64,000 nt of DNA from Planococcus citri (taxonomy: Eukaryota; Arthropoda; Insecta; Hemiptera; Pseudococcidae), in NCBI RefSeq assembly GCF_950023065.1, contig NC_088680.1, positions 68,361,350 through 68,425,349 on the forward strand. The letters are read 5' to 3'. Of the stretch, positions 45,901-60,900 are shown piece by piece. A program made the translations under genes and the position numbers. The notes beneath the pieces were generated by a model. The model saw only the letters and a program-made list of their open reading frames with translations, searched no databases and had not been told where the DNA came from. How positions within the stretch are numbered: position 1 is the stretch's first letter; each line of letters starts with the position of its first letter.

Positions 45901-48900
45901 GAAATTTCGCGAGAAACCCAAATATTTCAATAAAAATGTATTTTGAGCATTTTGAAAAATTTTGAGCCTCAAAATCTCATTATGATTTTTGGGATTTTTG
46001 AAAGGTGTCATGCGACCTATCAAAATAGGCTGAAATTTCGTGAGAAATCCAAATATCTTCACAAAAATGCATATTGAGCATTTTGAAAAATTTTGAGCCT
46101 CAAAATTTCATCATGATTTTTGGATATTTGAAATAGTGTCATGCGACCTATCAAAATAGGTTGAAATTTCAAGAGAAATCCAAATATCTCGATAAAAATG
46201 CATTTTGAGTATTTTGAAAAATTTTGAGCCTCAAAATCTCATCATGATTTTTGGGATTTTTAAAATAGTGTCATGTGACCTATCAAAATAGGTTGAAATT
46301 TCACGAGAAATCCAAATATCTTGACAGAAATATATTTTCAGCATTTTAAAAAATTTTGATCCTTAAAATCAGATTATGATTTTTGGGATTTTTGAAATAG
46401 TGTCATGTGACCTATCAAAATCAGTTGAAATTTCGCGAGAAATCCAAATATCTTAATAAAAATGTATTTTTAGCATTTTATAAAATTTTGAACCTTAAAA
46501 TCTCATTATGATTTTTGGGATTTTTGAAGAGGTGTCATGCGACCTATCAAAATGGGCTGAAATTTCGTGATAAATCCAAATATCGTCATAAAAATGCATA
46601 TTGAGCATTTTGAAAAATTTTGAGCCTCAAAATTTCATCATGATTTTTGGGATTTTTAAAGTTGTGTCATGCGACCTACCAAAATAGGTTGAAATTTCAC
46701 GAGAAATTCAAATATCTCGATAAAATCGCATTTTGAGTATTTTGAAAATTTTTGAGCCTCAAAATCTCATCATGATTTTTGGGATTTTTAAAATTGTGTC
46801 ATGCGACCTATCAAAATAACTTAGGTTGAAATTTTACGAGAAATCCAAATATCTCGATAAAAACGAATTTTGAGTATTTTGAAAAATTTTGAGCCTCAAA
46901 ATTTCATTATGATTTTTGGGATTTTTGAAATAGTGTCATGCGACCTATCACAATAGGTTGAAATTTCACGAGAAATCCAAATATCTCAATAAAAATGTAT
47001 TTTGAGCATTCTAAAAAATGTTGAGCCTTACAATCGGATTATGATTTTTGGGATTTTTGAATAAGTTTCATGCAACCTATCAAAATGGGTCAACGTTTTT
47101 GCAAACAATTCAAATATTTTGAAAAAAAAACATTTTTATTGATAAAATTTGAATTTATCACGAAATTTCAACCCATTTTGATAAGTCCACTGACGCTTCT
47201 TTGAAAATTCCAAAAATCATGGCCCAATTTTGGACTCATAATTCTTCAAAAATACTTGAAAATTTTTTTTGAACTATTTGAATGTTTCGCGAAATTTGAA
47301 CCCATTTTGATAGATCGCATTCGATGAGTATGGAGACCCTTTGGAGAGTACAGACTACAGAGTATTGAAAAAGGAACACATGGCTTATTTTTTATCGCTC
47401 AGAACACTCGTTACCTAATGCAAGTTTCGCGATACTTACGACAGCGAGATTAAATATAGCGGACACAGGACCCAAAGCATTGGCTGTATCGATCACATTC
47501 TTGACTCCTTCTTCTTTGGTAATATCTTCGGTCGATATGATCACATTTGCGCCGTAGGATCTCCATATTCTAACCCTCATCGCCTGGTAACCGGTGCTAA
47601 TACCTTTTCTCGATGTGAGAACTAAATTACGAGCTCCTCTCAACACCAGCCAATCAGCTAATTCTAAACCGAAACCTCCAAGTCCACCTGAACAGTTGGA
47701 AAATAAACTTGGATTATGAAACAATCACACACAAAAAAAATTACCTATAAATAGGTAGGTAGTCAAATTTTACAAACCGCATAAAATGTACGATTCGCTC
47801 TCCGAGCACAAATATCGAGGAACAGCATCGAACCGTAGAATTTGAGGTTTTGCACGTAAATCTGGTTCTTCGTCACGTATTTTCAGCAACACTTTACCGA
47901 TATGTTTACCAGCTGCCATATACCTGAATTTTTAACATAAAAAACCCCCATCAGATAGGTTCAGATAGGTACCTATTCATTTATTTCAAGCCATAGTTTT
48001 CTTCGTACCTGAAAGCTGCTTCTACTTCATCGGCAGCGAATACTGTTCTGACTAAAGGTTTGACGGCACCTTCATCGATACCTTTCTGTAAACAATCACG
48101 AAGCTCGAGCTTCCATTTAGTTTTGGCGTAGAATAAATTATCCAACATGACACCATGGAAACTGATTTCTTTTAAGAAATGTTCCATTCCTGAAAAAATA
48201 TCAAAAGTAATTAAGAAAATCATCCAGAATAGGTACGTGAAAACATTCAAATCATTATACTCGAGTAAGTAGGTAGGTACCTAGAGTATTATTTTTAGCT
48301 AAATCGAATTTTCCTATCTCCATGAATCGACCTCCTTTGCCCAAACAACGAACCGAAGCTTGTAATTTTTCTTCGGCTAACGAGTTCAAAACCATATCGA
48401 CTCCTTTACCGTTCGTCTCTCTCATGACCATTTGTTCAAACGAGGTATCTCTCGAATTACCGATGTGGCTTTCTGGGATCTGAAATCAATGATCAATTTT
48501 GTCAGAAAACTACTTACACATAAACTATTTACCTGAGAAGCTTATTGGTGTGAAATGAAACGTACCTGGGGGAAAGTTTTTCTAATAAATTCTCTTTTTT
48601 CAGGAGTACCAACGGTGGTGAAAATTTCGCAATTGTAGAATAAACATATATTAATTGCAGCTTGGCCGACACCACCACTTCCGGCGTGAATTAAAATAGA
48701 TTCGCCTTTTTTCATATGGCCACAGATTAATAAAGCGTAAAGAACCTGAAAAGATTATATTATTTGATTGTTATTCTCGGACTGATTCGTTTGATTTATT
48801 TTTCATTCAAAGGGACGTACTGTTCCATAAACTACTGGTACAGTTGCAGCTTCCTCCAAAGACCACGCATCTGGTACTTTCCATTGCAAACGTAAATCAC

Positions 48901-51900
48901 TTTCGATCACCGTTGCCATAGTTTTGGCTACAATCATACCCATGTAACGTTGTCCATCTTCAGCTTTGCCAGCGTATTCGAAACCTTGAACGCACTCCTA
49001 CAATTGGATAAGTTAGCAGATTAAATAATTAGAACTTTGATTCAATTCACGTTCAGTTAAAGTTAGTCTATCTATATGAGGCTTGTCGTGGAAAATTTAC
49101 CTGATCAATACGACTTTTGATGATGACCTCGCTAGCCAATTTTCCAGTTGCTAACATAATATCACGGAAATTCAACGGAGCGTAGTAAACGTGAACCAGC
49201 ATCGAGTATTTACCTTTGGGTTTATGTCTGAAAAATATGCAGAAAAATGTAATTAAAGTGGATTTTTTATTCCAGTATTAAAGGCTGGTCTAGGTACCAA
49301 ATTCGTTTCAAGAAGCCAGAAGTCAATTTCCATTGATTTTTTTTAGGGGTGTCTGATTTTTTCAATTTTTATTCATCGCTGCATTTGGAGAACGTTTCGA
49401 GCGAAGTAAAATCATATATGAACGCAATTCGTTCATATTCGGCATTTGGGCTTGGATTTTGGTCCTGGATTTGAAGGGTTTGAGTGGGGACGACCTTTGC
49501 CAAAAATTCACGAAAGTGCAAATTTTCAGGAAGGATGTGAAAAATGGTCAAAAACAAAAATTAGAGTCCAAGAGACATTTGAAGGAGAGAGATTCGCAGG
49601 GAGGGAGGATGATTTCTGACCTTGAAATACCTCATTTATGCTAAGCCCTTACAGGCTTACACATTTAAAATGACCTACATGAGGCTAAAATTTGGCATGC
49701 AAGGACATTTGGAAGACACTCAGCAGGTACCATTTCATTGCTTCGATATCTTTTTACCCCTCCACACCGATTTTCAGTCGCAATGAAGTGGATTTTTGTG
49801 CCTTTTTTATGCTGTTTTTGATTTTATAGTTGTAAATTTTTATTAAAATTTTACGAGTTTTTAAGTATTGACTTTTCAATTTTTTTCGTGTTTTTGAGTC
49901 GTTTTGACATGTTTTGAACAGTTTTCAATGCATTTTCTGACAAATTTTATTGAGACATCGGTTTTTAGCAATTTTCTGCGATTTTAATGCAATTTTCACA
50001 TTTTAACAATTTTTAAAATACATTTTGGTCATTTTTTTCAATTTCAATAGTTTTTATGATTTTTATTAATTTTAATGATTTTATTTCAGCAGTTTTACAG
50101 CATTTTAACATGTTTTTAACACATTTTATAAAAGTTTGGATAAATTTTGAATTAAATTTCATACACTTTTAGTAATTTTTTGTGATTTTAATGTCTTTAT
50201 GCTTTCAAGTGACTTTAACAAGTTTTTCAAAATTTCAAATGTAAGCCAAAGTTTTTTAGAAATTTCATCTGTTTTTTAATGATTTTAACGTTGTTTCTAT
50301 GTTTTCAGCATTTTTCAATGCAATTTACGTCAATTTTTTTTTTAATTTCAACAGTAGTTTCTGGTGATTTTTAGTAATTTTAATTTTTATTGATGCAATT
50401 TCTGTCATTTTTTTTCAATTTTAACAGTTTGTGGTAATTTTTAGTGATTTAAATTTTATTTATTTTAATGATTTTTTTTAGATTTTGTAACACTTTAATA
50501 AGTTTTTAACACTTTTTTAAATGAAATTTTCGATTAATTTTATCAAAATTTCATCAACTAAGATAATTTTATAATCACTTGTATCATTTTTAATTTTTTT
50601 AAATACTTTTATATACGATTTTCGTCAATTTCTTGGAACTTTCAACAGTTTTCGATGATTTTACAGCACTTTTTAAAATTTTTGCCAATTTTCAGAGAAA
50701 TTTCAACAATTTTTGTTGATTTTCAGTGATTTTAATGTTTTTTTCCAATCTCGAAGTCACGTTGACACGTTTTTAACAATTTATTTTCAATTTTTGCCAT
50801 TAAAAAAAATTCAACACTTTATTGGTGAGATCTACTAATTTTATGACTTTTTTGTGGTTTTACAACATTTTGACATTTTTTTAAACTTTTTTTTCTATAA
50901 TTTCCATTACAATTTATTGAAATTTCATCAGTTTTTAGTAATTTTTAGCAATTTAAATGCTGTTTTCATATTTTTAACAATTTTTATTGTAACAATTCTG
51001 CTAGTTGAAAATTTTTTTAACGGTTTTTAGAAAATTTTAATGATTTTATGTTTTTTTTGTGATTTTATTACAACATTTTGGCATGTTTTTCAACACTTTT
51101 TCTAGAATTTTCTCCTAATTTTATTAAAATTTCATCACTTTAGTGATTTTTACTCATCTTAACGCTGTTTTCATATTTTTAACAATTTCTTTGGCAACAT
51201 GCCATTTAAAAAAACTTTAACAGTTCTTGGTAAATTTTAGTGGTTTTATGATTTGTTTATGGTTTTACAACATTTTAACATGTTTCCAACACTTTTTCTA
51301 AAATTTTCGCCTAATTTGAATTTTAGTGATTTTATGATTTTTTTTTTGTAGTTTTACAACATTTTAGTTTAGATATGTTTCCAGTTTTTGGTGACGCTAA
51401 ACACGAATATGACCTCAGATTTTTGGTTGGACCCCATCTGCGGCCTCCAACAATTTTTTTGGACTTTTACCAATTGGAGGAGGTTCTGGGAGCCATGGGT
51501 GAGGTCAATTTGAATAACTGCGGCTATATTCGTGTTCAGCGATATCGAAAACATACTATTTCATGTGCTGTCACACGATTGAAACCATTTTTTTTTAGGT
51601 TACCCCCCTTGGGGAGGTGCTGGGGGTCGTGGATGGGTCCAATCAAAAATCTGAGGTCATATTCGTGTTCAGCGTCACCAAAAACATACTATTTGATGTG
51701 TCGCTCGAAAAAAAAACTATGTTGAACTTTTACCCCATTTGGGGAGGTGCTGGGGGACGTGGATGGGGTCGCATCAAAAATCTAACGTCATATTCGTGTT
51801 CAGCGTTGCCAAAAACATACAATTCGATACATCACATGCCCCAGATTTTTTTTTGAAAGTTTTGCCTCAATTTGGGGGTGGAAGTGCTCCCCTTCCATTA

Positions 51901-54900
51901 AGATATCCTATCTCGAAACTTGAATATTTCGAAAAAACATCAAAAGGTACATCTATGGAAATTATTTCAGAATTTTAAATGGTAGCTCTCACTTACAGCG
52001 TTATTTTGAAATTTAAACTTTCAATTTGAAAGTCCAACTTTCAAATTTTGAAAATTTCAAAATGCTTAAAAAGTTCGAAATTCAATACCTTTTCGAACTG
52101 TGAAATCAGTTTTGATCAAAGTATCATAGTTTTGGAGGAATGCGCTGCTGAAGTTCAGTACTTCGAGACAATGTGAAAATAATGGAAGCCCCCCACCCGC
52201 CCCCTGAGGCCGCTGTTACCAAACTGATTGCGGGTTTCTTATCTTTTGAGATGGTAGATATTGTAAAAAAAATTTAAGCGAAATCGAAAAACATGACTCA
52301 AAAACGTTGGTCGAATTGACATGGAATGACCCTAATGCGATTTTTGTCCAATTTCACTAAAATTCATATTTTCAGCACATTTTAAACTTCTTTCGATCCC
52401 CCGACCAATTTTTGTGGTTATCTCTTAAGAGACCTTCAAATCAAAAAAGTAAAAAAACTTGATAGAATTTTTCAAATTCTGCGTCAAAATTTCTCTAGAA
52501 CTTGAGCAAGATATATTCAATAATTTTTTTAGAGACATTTTTTGGGGGGGGGGAGGGGAGTAGAAAATATAAATCAAAACTTGAATAGCTTTTCTGATGA
52601 AAAATGAATCAAATCAGAGAATTAAAATGCAAAAACATTAAGATATTATTTTTTGATTATTTTTCTTTCTTTTTAGGAGTGCCCAAGGGGGAAGAAAGGG
52701 AAAGAGGAATACTTTTTAATCATCCAGAGGGAGGGGATAAAAACATTGAAAGGAGTTTCACTGAAAAAAAAACAGGCAAGAATTCAAGGATTAGAATGTT
52801 AAAACGGATTTTTTCAACTTTTCGAGAACTGAGGAAGGTCTAACTCTAAGCACGATTTTATTCTGTGAGGAGGAGAGGGGGTGGGTCTGAAATGTCCAGA
52901 GAGTTTTCTTCATAAAGCCAATAACTTGAATGAGGGAGAAGCGAGCAAAAAATCGTCACAAATCAAGATTCGTTTACAAATGGGGGGGGGGGGGTTCATT
53001 TCGACAATTTTTGAGAAAAAAATCATTTTTTATGACAATTTTTTCTGTTTTAAATCAAACCTTGAACGAGAAAAAACTCATATAAGATAGGTTATTTCGA
53101 GCCACAGCTACCCCTCCCTCCCCCTCGACGAGATGGAAAGTGGATTTTGAAGTTTATTGAACTTAATACAGGTTTAATAGCACAATATTCACTTACACAG
53201 TTGGATCCAAGGGTCCTTCGATCCATCTCAACGTGGTCAAATCACCACGAACTAAAGTATTGACATAAGCGTGAGGTACTTTCACATTATCTACGTTTTC
53301 CAGCAAAAGATGGCGATAGGTTCCCCATGTTCCGTTTTTGTACACGTTTAGACTTAGATCTTTGGCAAATTGTGATTTGTACAGTGGATGTTGAAGAGAG
53401 AAGTTGGGTGCGGTTTCGTCCATGATGAAGAAACATCTGTGGAGTGAAAATAACTCTGCATTACAGGCAAACATCTAATATTTATATTTGAGGCACCGAT
53501 ATGATGGTGATTCGACCTACCGAACTTGTTCTCCGTAAGGTTCCTTTCGTATACAGTTGAAGAATCCCAAGATACCGTTGAGTTTTTCTTTTTCGGCGTA
53601 AACGACTAGTTTCTGATTTTTACCAGAGTTCAACGAAGTTAATGCTTTTTGAACTTCGGGCACCCAAGAGAAGGTATTTCCGCCGATTTTAATTACAACC
53701 GGGTCTAAGTTCACTTCGACGGTCTGCGGGTCAAAAATTTATAGAACGCGCATTAATTTAAATAATTTTGAATAAGTAGGTAAGTAGGTACCTATTATTT
53801 TACTAGGTACAAAATCAAAACGATTCCTGGACTTACTTTACGAACGAGTAGAATTCTTTCATCGTTGAAAGTGTAATCTAAGCATACGTCCAATCCGAGC
53901 GTATTGAAGGGTATTTTTTCTTCGGTGTTTTCTCTGGTGAGAATAAATCCGCCATCTTTTAAAGATGTCAGAGCGGTTTGAAGTATCTAAATAGGAGATA
54001 AAAGCAAACGTCGAATTATTTGTGAATTCGATGAATTGAATACGAAGTTGAGGCGTTAGCTTAGGCAACACTTACGTCTTTTCTGTTCAGTAATTGAGAT
54101 GCAATAACCATCAGGCAACTTTGATCAGCTGGTAATTTCTTATCTTCGACTGTTAATCCGGTTAATTCTTCTTCGGTTACGAGAGCATGTTCGTTATTCG
54201 CCAAGACGACGATATCAGCCTACAAAATGGATAAAATTACGTAGGTACACAATTTTGAAAAAAAAAATTATCCAAGTTTGGACATTAAAATTTACCTGAA
54301 TTAATGGAAGATCGCCTAACACGTTGACTAAAATTTTCGAAACCAGAGGTCCTTCTGTTTTAGCAAAACTATCAATCAATTCGACCGTTTTCACTTTAAT
54401 CATGGGGGCATTTTCCAAAGCCAAATGCGTAGAAATACGAATAATATCTTTGAAATCGGTCGGCTGCGAAAAAATGGTCAAATTATAAAACTGCTACGTC
54501 GAATCTCGAAGTCGCGAAAACCGTTTTTTAAACCTACTTGTAGATTGATATGAGGCACGAATTGGAATTTCTCCAAGACAGGTTCGCCCAAGGGCTTCTT
54601 CCTGGTGATGGCACTAGCCCTGAGATTCCTTACTTCGATACCTCCGCATGAAATTAGATCGATTTCTTTGTAAACGTAGACGGGGAATTCGGGTTTTTCT
54701 TCGTCCAAAGTGTGCAGTATGCTGAAATGTTTTTTGGTATTTATGACCATTTTTTGGATCGAGGTAGGTACGAATAAGCCTCTGGTGTCTTCTTGTAAGA
54801 TTTGCATTTGCAGCATGTTATCCATGAAGGCGACGAAGTTATTCACCCATGCGATACGACCGACGTTTCCTATTGATGGAAAATACGTTTGTGGTGAGTT

Positions 54901-57900
54901 TCAAAAAAAAAAAATGTCCGTGAGAAGGGGTTGTTTCTTAAATACGAGTATAGGTACCTTCGTTATTAGCGTAAGTGACTCCTCTGAATAATCCTTTATA
55001 ATTGTATCCTCTAAGTCTTAATTCTTTGTACACGTCTTTATTAGTCAAAGGTAATTTTTCAGTGTTATCTGGGGTATCTTCCAAAGGTGGCATATTAATG
55101 CATTCTTTGTTGACATCTTCGGGTACGTAAATTCGACCGGTGACGATGGCAGCGCCTCCTTCAACCACTTCGAAATTACCGCTGCCTTTTTGCACCATGA
55201 TTGTGAAGTCGATGTTGCCTATAAAATGAAGAAGACGTGTTATAAAATGTCAATTCGAGTCTGAGGTACTCTTAAGATTAATCCTTTGAGACTCGAGAAG
55301 AATCTGACTGATGAAAATTGAAAAATCTCGTTATATGAGAAGAAGCATAACTTCATTAGGCAGATTTTTGAAAAAATTGAAGTTTACTCAAAATTTTATT
55401 TTGAAATTCGAGGAAAAGCTCAAAATGGGCATTTTTTCTATCCCGATTTCCAAGATAAATTTTCAATGTAGGGATACCAGAATTTTTCGAAAAATTTGTT
55501 CAAGTAATTCCAACAAAAAAAAACAGAAAATTTTGAATAATATTTTACATTAAAAATTGTTGAAGTCAAAATCCAAAATTTTGAGAAAAAATGAAAAATG
55601 ATTTTTTGCACAAGTCTTGAAAGTTACAAATGTGTGAGTGACATAATTTTGGAATCAGAAAAATTTGTGGTCAAAAATGAAGAAATTGAAGGTGGGGATT
55701 CTTATTTGAAAAAAAAAATATTACCCAAAGTGTTAGTTTTGATATAAAACTATCCCAAAAATTTTTTGAGTCAACCCTCCCCGCACCAAAATTCTCATTT
55801 TCCGGAGGAGGTGCAAAAATTTTGAAACTTTCATAGAAAATAGTCACTAAAGTATGTGCGTATGTGGGATTTTGTTCAAAAAATTTTCGTATCTGAGGTT
55901 GAGGTTTTTTTGGGGGTGGGGGGGGGGGTTGAGACGGTGCTCCAAAAATGATGAAACTTTCATAGAAAATAGCCACTATATAGTACTTATGACACAAAAG
56001 TAGTGCTCGGTGGCTTTTATTTTTAAGTGGAAAGAGCTAGCGAGATGAATGTAGCGGTGCGGCGTTGAGTAGGGAAAAATAAGGGGTTTCAAAACCAACC
56101 TTGAAAACTTCAGGCCCATGCACCGAGGTGCCCACAATTTGAAAAACTGGTTTGGTCAAAAAATTCAAACTGGTTTTTATTGGCGCAATGTATTCCACAC
56201 ACTAAGGCGACAAAAACGTGATATGAATGTTTTGAAACCGGTTCATTAATTTGCAACCAGTTAACAAAAAATACCCAAAAATTGTAGGTAGAAAAAAAAG
56301 CTTGAAACAAAAGTTGTAGGGCGTGAAAAATTACACAATTCTGTTCAATCACATTTTGAAACCGGTTCATTGGTTCCAATTTAGCAACAAGTTTTTGACA
56401 ATCACCTAAAAATTGAAGATGAAGAAAAAAACTTGAAACAAAACTACAAAAGTTGTAGAGCGTGAAAAATTAAACCATTTTTATTAATCAGATTTTGAAA
56501 CCGGTTCATTGATTTGCAACCAGTTAACAAAAAATACCCAAAAATTGTAGGTAGAGAAAAAAAGCTTGAAACTAAAGTTGTAAGGCGTGAAAAATTACAC
56601 AATTCTGTCTAATCACATTTTGAAACCGGTTCATTGGTTCGCATTTAGCAACCAGTTTCTGACAATCACCTAAAAATTGGAGAAAGAGAAAAAAGCTTGC
56701 AATAAAAGTTGTAGAGTGTAAAAAATTGAACCATTTTCACTGATCAGATTTTGAAACCAGTTCATTAATTTGCAACCAGTTATCAAAAATTACCTAAAAA
56801 TTGTAGATAGTGGAAAAAGCTTGGAACAAAAGTTGTAGGGCGTGAAAAATTATACAATTCTGTCTAATCACATTTTGGAACCGGTTCAGTGGTTCTCATT
56901 AATTAGCAACCAGTTTTCAACAAACACCTAAAAATTGGAGATAGAGGAAAAAGCATGAAACAAAAGTGTTGTAGGGTGTGAAAAATTACACAAATCTGTT
57001 CAATCACATTTTGAAACCGGTTCATTGGTTCGCATTTAGCAATTAGCAACCAGTTTTTGACAATCACCTAAAAATTAAAGATAGATAAAAAAAACATGAA
57101 ACAAAAGTTGTAGAGCGTAAAAAATTGAACCATTTTTATTGATCAGATTTTGAAACCGGTTCATTAATTTGCAACCAGTTATCAAAAATTACCCAAAAAT
57201 TGTAGACACTGAAAAAAGCTTGAAACAAAAGTTGCAGAGTGTGAAAAATTAAACTGCTGTATTATTTTCGATGATCAGATTTTGAAACCAGTTCATTAAT
57301 TCGCAGCAAGCCATCGAAAGTTACCTGGTTGCAAATTAATTAGCCATTTTCAAAATCTGATCAGCAAAAATGGTTCAATTTTTTACACTCTACAACTTTT
57401 ATTGCAAGCTTTTTTCTCTTTCTCCAATTTTTAGGTGATTGTCAGAAACTGGTTGCTAAATGCGAACCAATGAACCGGTTTCAAAATGTGATTAGACAGA
57501 ATTGTGTAATTTTTCACACCTTACAACATTAGTTTCAAGCTTTTTTTCTCTACCGACAATTTTTGGGTATTTTTTGTTAACTGGTTGCAAATCAATGAAC
57601 CGGTTTCAAAACCTGATCAGCGAAAATATGTAGTTCTATTTTTCACGCTCTACAACTTTTGTTCCATGCTTTTTTCTCTATCTCTACATAATTTTTAAGT
57701 GTTTGTCAAAAACTGGTTGCTAAATGCGAACCGATGAACCGGTTTCAAAATGTGACTGAACAAAATGTGTTATTTTTCACACCCTACAACTTTTGTTTCA
57801 AGCTTTTTTCTCGGTCTTCAATTTTTATGTAATTTTTGTTAACTGGTTGCAAATTAATAAACCGGTTTCAAAAAATTCATATCACGTTTTTGTCGCCTTA

Positions 57901-60900
57901 ATGTGTAGAATACATTGGCCCATAAAAAACCAGTTTGAATTTTTTGACCAAACCGGTTTTTCAATTTGTGCACACTCCGATGCATGGGCCTGGAATTTTC
58001 AAGGTCACTTTTGAAAGCCCTTATTTTTTTCTACTAAACGCCGCTTCATTTATCTCGCAAGCTCTTTCCACTTAAAAATAAAAGCCACCGAGCACTACTT
58101 TTGTGTCATACTGTAGATAGGTAGGTACTTGTAGGTGCATACATTTCAAAATTTTCGTCAAAATTGGAGAATTTCCAAAATAATTTTTTTTTTCAAATAA
58201 AAATCCCCACAGCCAATGTTTTTATTTTTGACCAATAATTTTTTTGATTTAAAAATTATGTTATCTACTCTCACATTGGCAATTGTCAAAACTTGTGCAA
58301 AAAACATTTTTTATTTTTTCTCAAAATTTTGGAGTTTGACTTCAAAAATTTTTGAAGTGATATCTATATTTTTCAAAATTTTCTGACTTTTTTGTAGGTA
58401 GGTATTACTTGGAGAAACTTTTTAGAAAATTTTCGTGTCCCTAAATCGAAAATTTATTTTGGAAATCAAGATGAAAAACATGCCCATTTGAGCATATCTT
58501 CAAATTCGAAAATGAAACTTTGAGTAAACCTTTAAAAAAATCTGCTCAACGAAGTTAGGTAATACTCCTTCTCAAATAACGAAATTTTTCAATTTTCATT
58601 CGTAAGATTCTTCTCAGGTCTTAAAGGGTTTAGGATCAAATCAAACCTTCTTTGGGAATATTTGTGGCTCTGTTAAATCTGACGTTTTCAAACACCACTG
58701 GAACTTCGGAATATAATTCTCCTCTCATTAAACTGATCGTTTCCCAAGCCAGCATCTGCATAGTACGAAAAATGGACTCCAGTTAGAAAATATGTATTGT
58801 AGGTAGTACGATATAATATTGAGGATAAAAATTGCCTGATCCGTTTACCAAATATCCAGTAGCAGGATACAGATTCCTTCCATCGACAACGTGACCAGAT
58901 AGATACTCGAGTTCGTCATCTTTCAATGAAATAACCACAGAACGTTCTCCGGATTTGATTTTTTCTTGCATTTGATACGAAGTAACGTACCAATCTTCGC
59001 TATGCTCCCATCTAACCAAAGGAGCGATCATAGGTGTACCACGACTGACTGGGAATTCAACGGCGGGATATAAATTGGCCAAATTGAAATTGCCGCCAGC
59101 TTCGTATATTCTGAAAATACCCATACGATTAGAAAATTCGTTCAATTTATACCTATCTAGTGTAGATATGTGACTAGAGGAAGAATTGGGCGAAACTTAC
59201 TTTCCCAAAGCTGCTAGTAAGAATTCCGAATTATCGGGATGATTCCTCAAAGTTAAAGGTATATTGATAACGTCCTTTTTCAAGGATCGTTTTAAGATGG
59301 CTTGTAGAAGACCATGGGGAGCGATTTCGATAGCTATGGCGTTAGCTGGAACGTTATGAGAGGCTTCTTCGAAGTACACTGAGCTGAGAAGGTTGTTGGT
59401 GTGGTATTCGGCGGACGAGTATTTGGCTTTTTCTTTATTCCAGTCGGCTTCCAGGTTCGATGAACTTATCCATTTGCTTGAACGTAGTTTGGGTTCGGGG
59501 ATGATCTAAGAGAGAATAGGAAAATTCTTCGTTAAAAATGTTGTTAAAGTTACTCGATGATTCATTCCAACGCAATTCGATCGTGGTTTCAAAGTCATGA
59601 TTACTTTTGGCACTTCCAAATAAATTTGAAATTTTTGGAGAAAATTGCAAACTCGCTGAAGGCTCAAGAGTGGCCCCAAAACAGGTAGTTTTCTTAGTAA
59701 AGAGGGGAGGGGAGGAGAGGGAGTGGTCGAAATAAAGCAATTATTCACATTACTCAGTTTAATTGTGTTTTTAAAAAAATATTTTTTAGAAAAAATCGGA
59801 AAATCACCATTTATTGTTCTTTTTTAATTTTTTTAATTTTCAAAAATTCATCCAAAATCCAAAAATGAACTTCGGCACCCAAAATTTTGGCTACGTGGAT
59901 TTGGAGTGTCTAAAGAGAGGAGAGAAAGTGAAAAAATTTCGAACTACCGAAAAAATAAAATAACGTATTAGCATTTTTAGGTTTTTGAAGTCGCTGATTC
60001 TGACTTTGAAATCCATTCGAAAATCAAATTTGAGTCTTCCAGAGAAAATTTTGGCCCTAAAATTTCGAAAATGTAATCAATCTCGAGTTTGGGTCGAAAT
60101 CGGATTCAGAAACCAGAATCAGAGTCCATAAAAACGAACCTTTCAATACCAAATTTGCTGTTTTTAAAGATGTTTATCTTCAAGCCTTTTATTATTGGGG
60201 CCTGTGGGGGGACTCAGGATTGATTTTGTGGTCAAATGAGGTTTAAAATCGAAATCAGCGCCCTTGAAAACCTTCACTTCGATACCATATTGCATTTTTC
60301 ACAAGTTTGGATCCCAAGCACTCATCATAGAGGCTCAATTGTGATTTTGATGTCGAATTATTGAATTCAGAATAAGAATAAGCGATACGAAAAATCTACA
60401 ATTTTGATAGCCAAATTATATTTCTCAAAATTTTGGGTCCAAATTTTCATCCAGAGGGCTTATTTTGGTTTAAAGGTCAAACTTGGTTACAGAATTGGAA
60501 CCAGCAGTCTCAAAAACTTGTATTTTGGTACCCAAATGGCATTTTTCCCAATTTTGGGCCCCATCTTTTATCCAAGGTTCGAGATGAAGAGGCTTAATTT
60601 TGATTTAGGGATCAAAGTGATGTCAGAATTAGAGTCAGGGCCTTCGAAAATCTAAATTTCAATACCCAGATTGCATTTTTCAGAATTTTGGGCCTCAGAA
60701 GCCTTCATCAAAGGGGGCCAAATTTTGGTTTTTGGGTCAACCTGGTCATAAAATCAGAATCAGCTCCCTCAAAAACCTGTAAGTATTTCAATACACACAT
60801 TACATTTTTTATAATTTTGGGCCCCAGCGCCCCTCCAAGGGTCGGGAGGGGGGGTCAATTTTGGTTTTGGGATCAAACTGATATCAGAATTAGAATCAGG

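Larger units (their letters stand above)
49228..53196. other. 4-kb FASN intron, repeat-filled
   Basis: The intron lies between exons of the enoyl reductase region. It holds a long tttttagtgattttaatg-type simple array (about 49780-51360), a 130-bp inverted and tandem repeat (51385-51860), a dispersed repeat (52162-52333) and G-rich runs near 52540 and 52985. No coding exon was seen. Confidence 0.6.

Noticed and set aside
45000..47100. Regular repeat array considered as a CRISPR
   Set aside because: The whole 130-bp unit repeats, with no unique spacers, in a eukaryotic intron.
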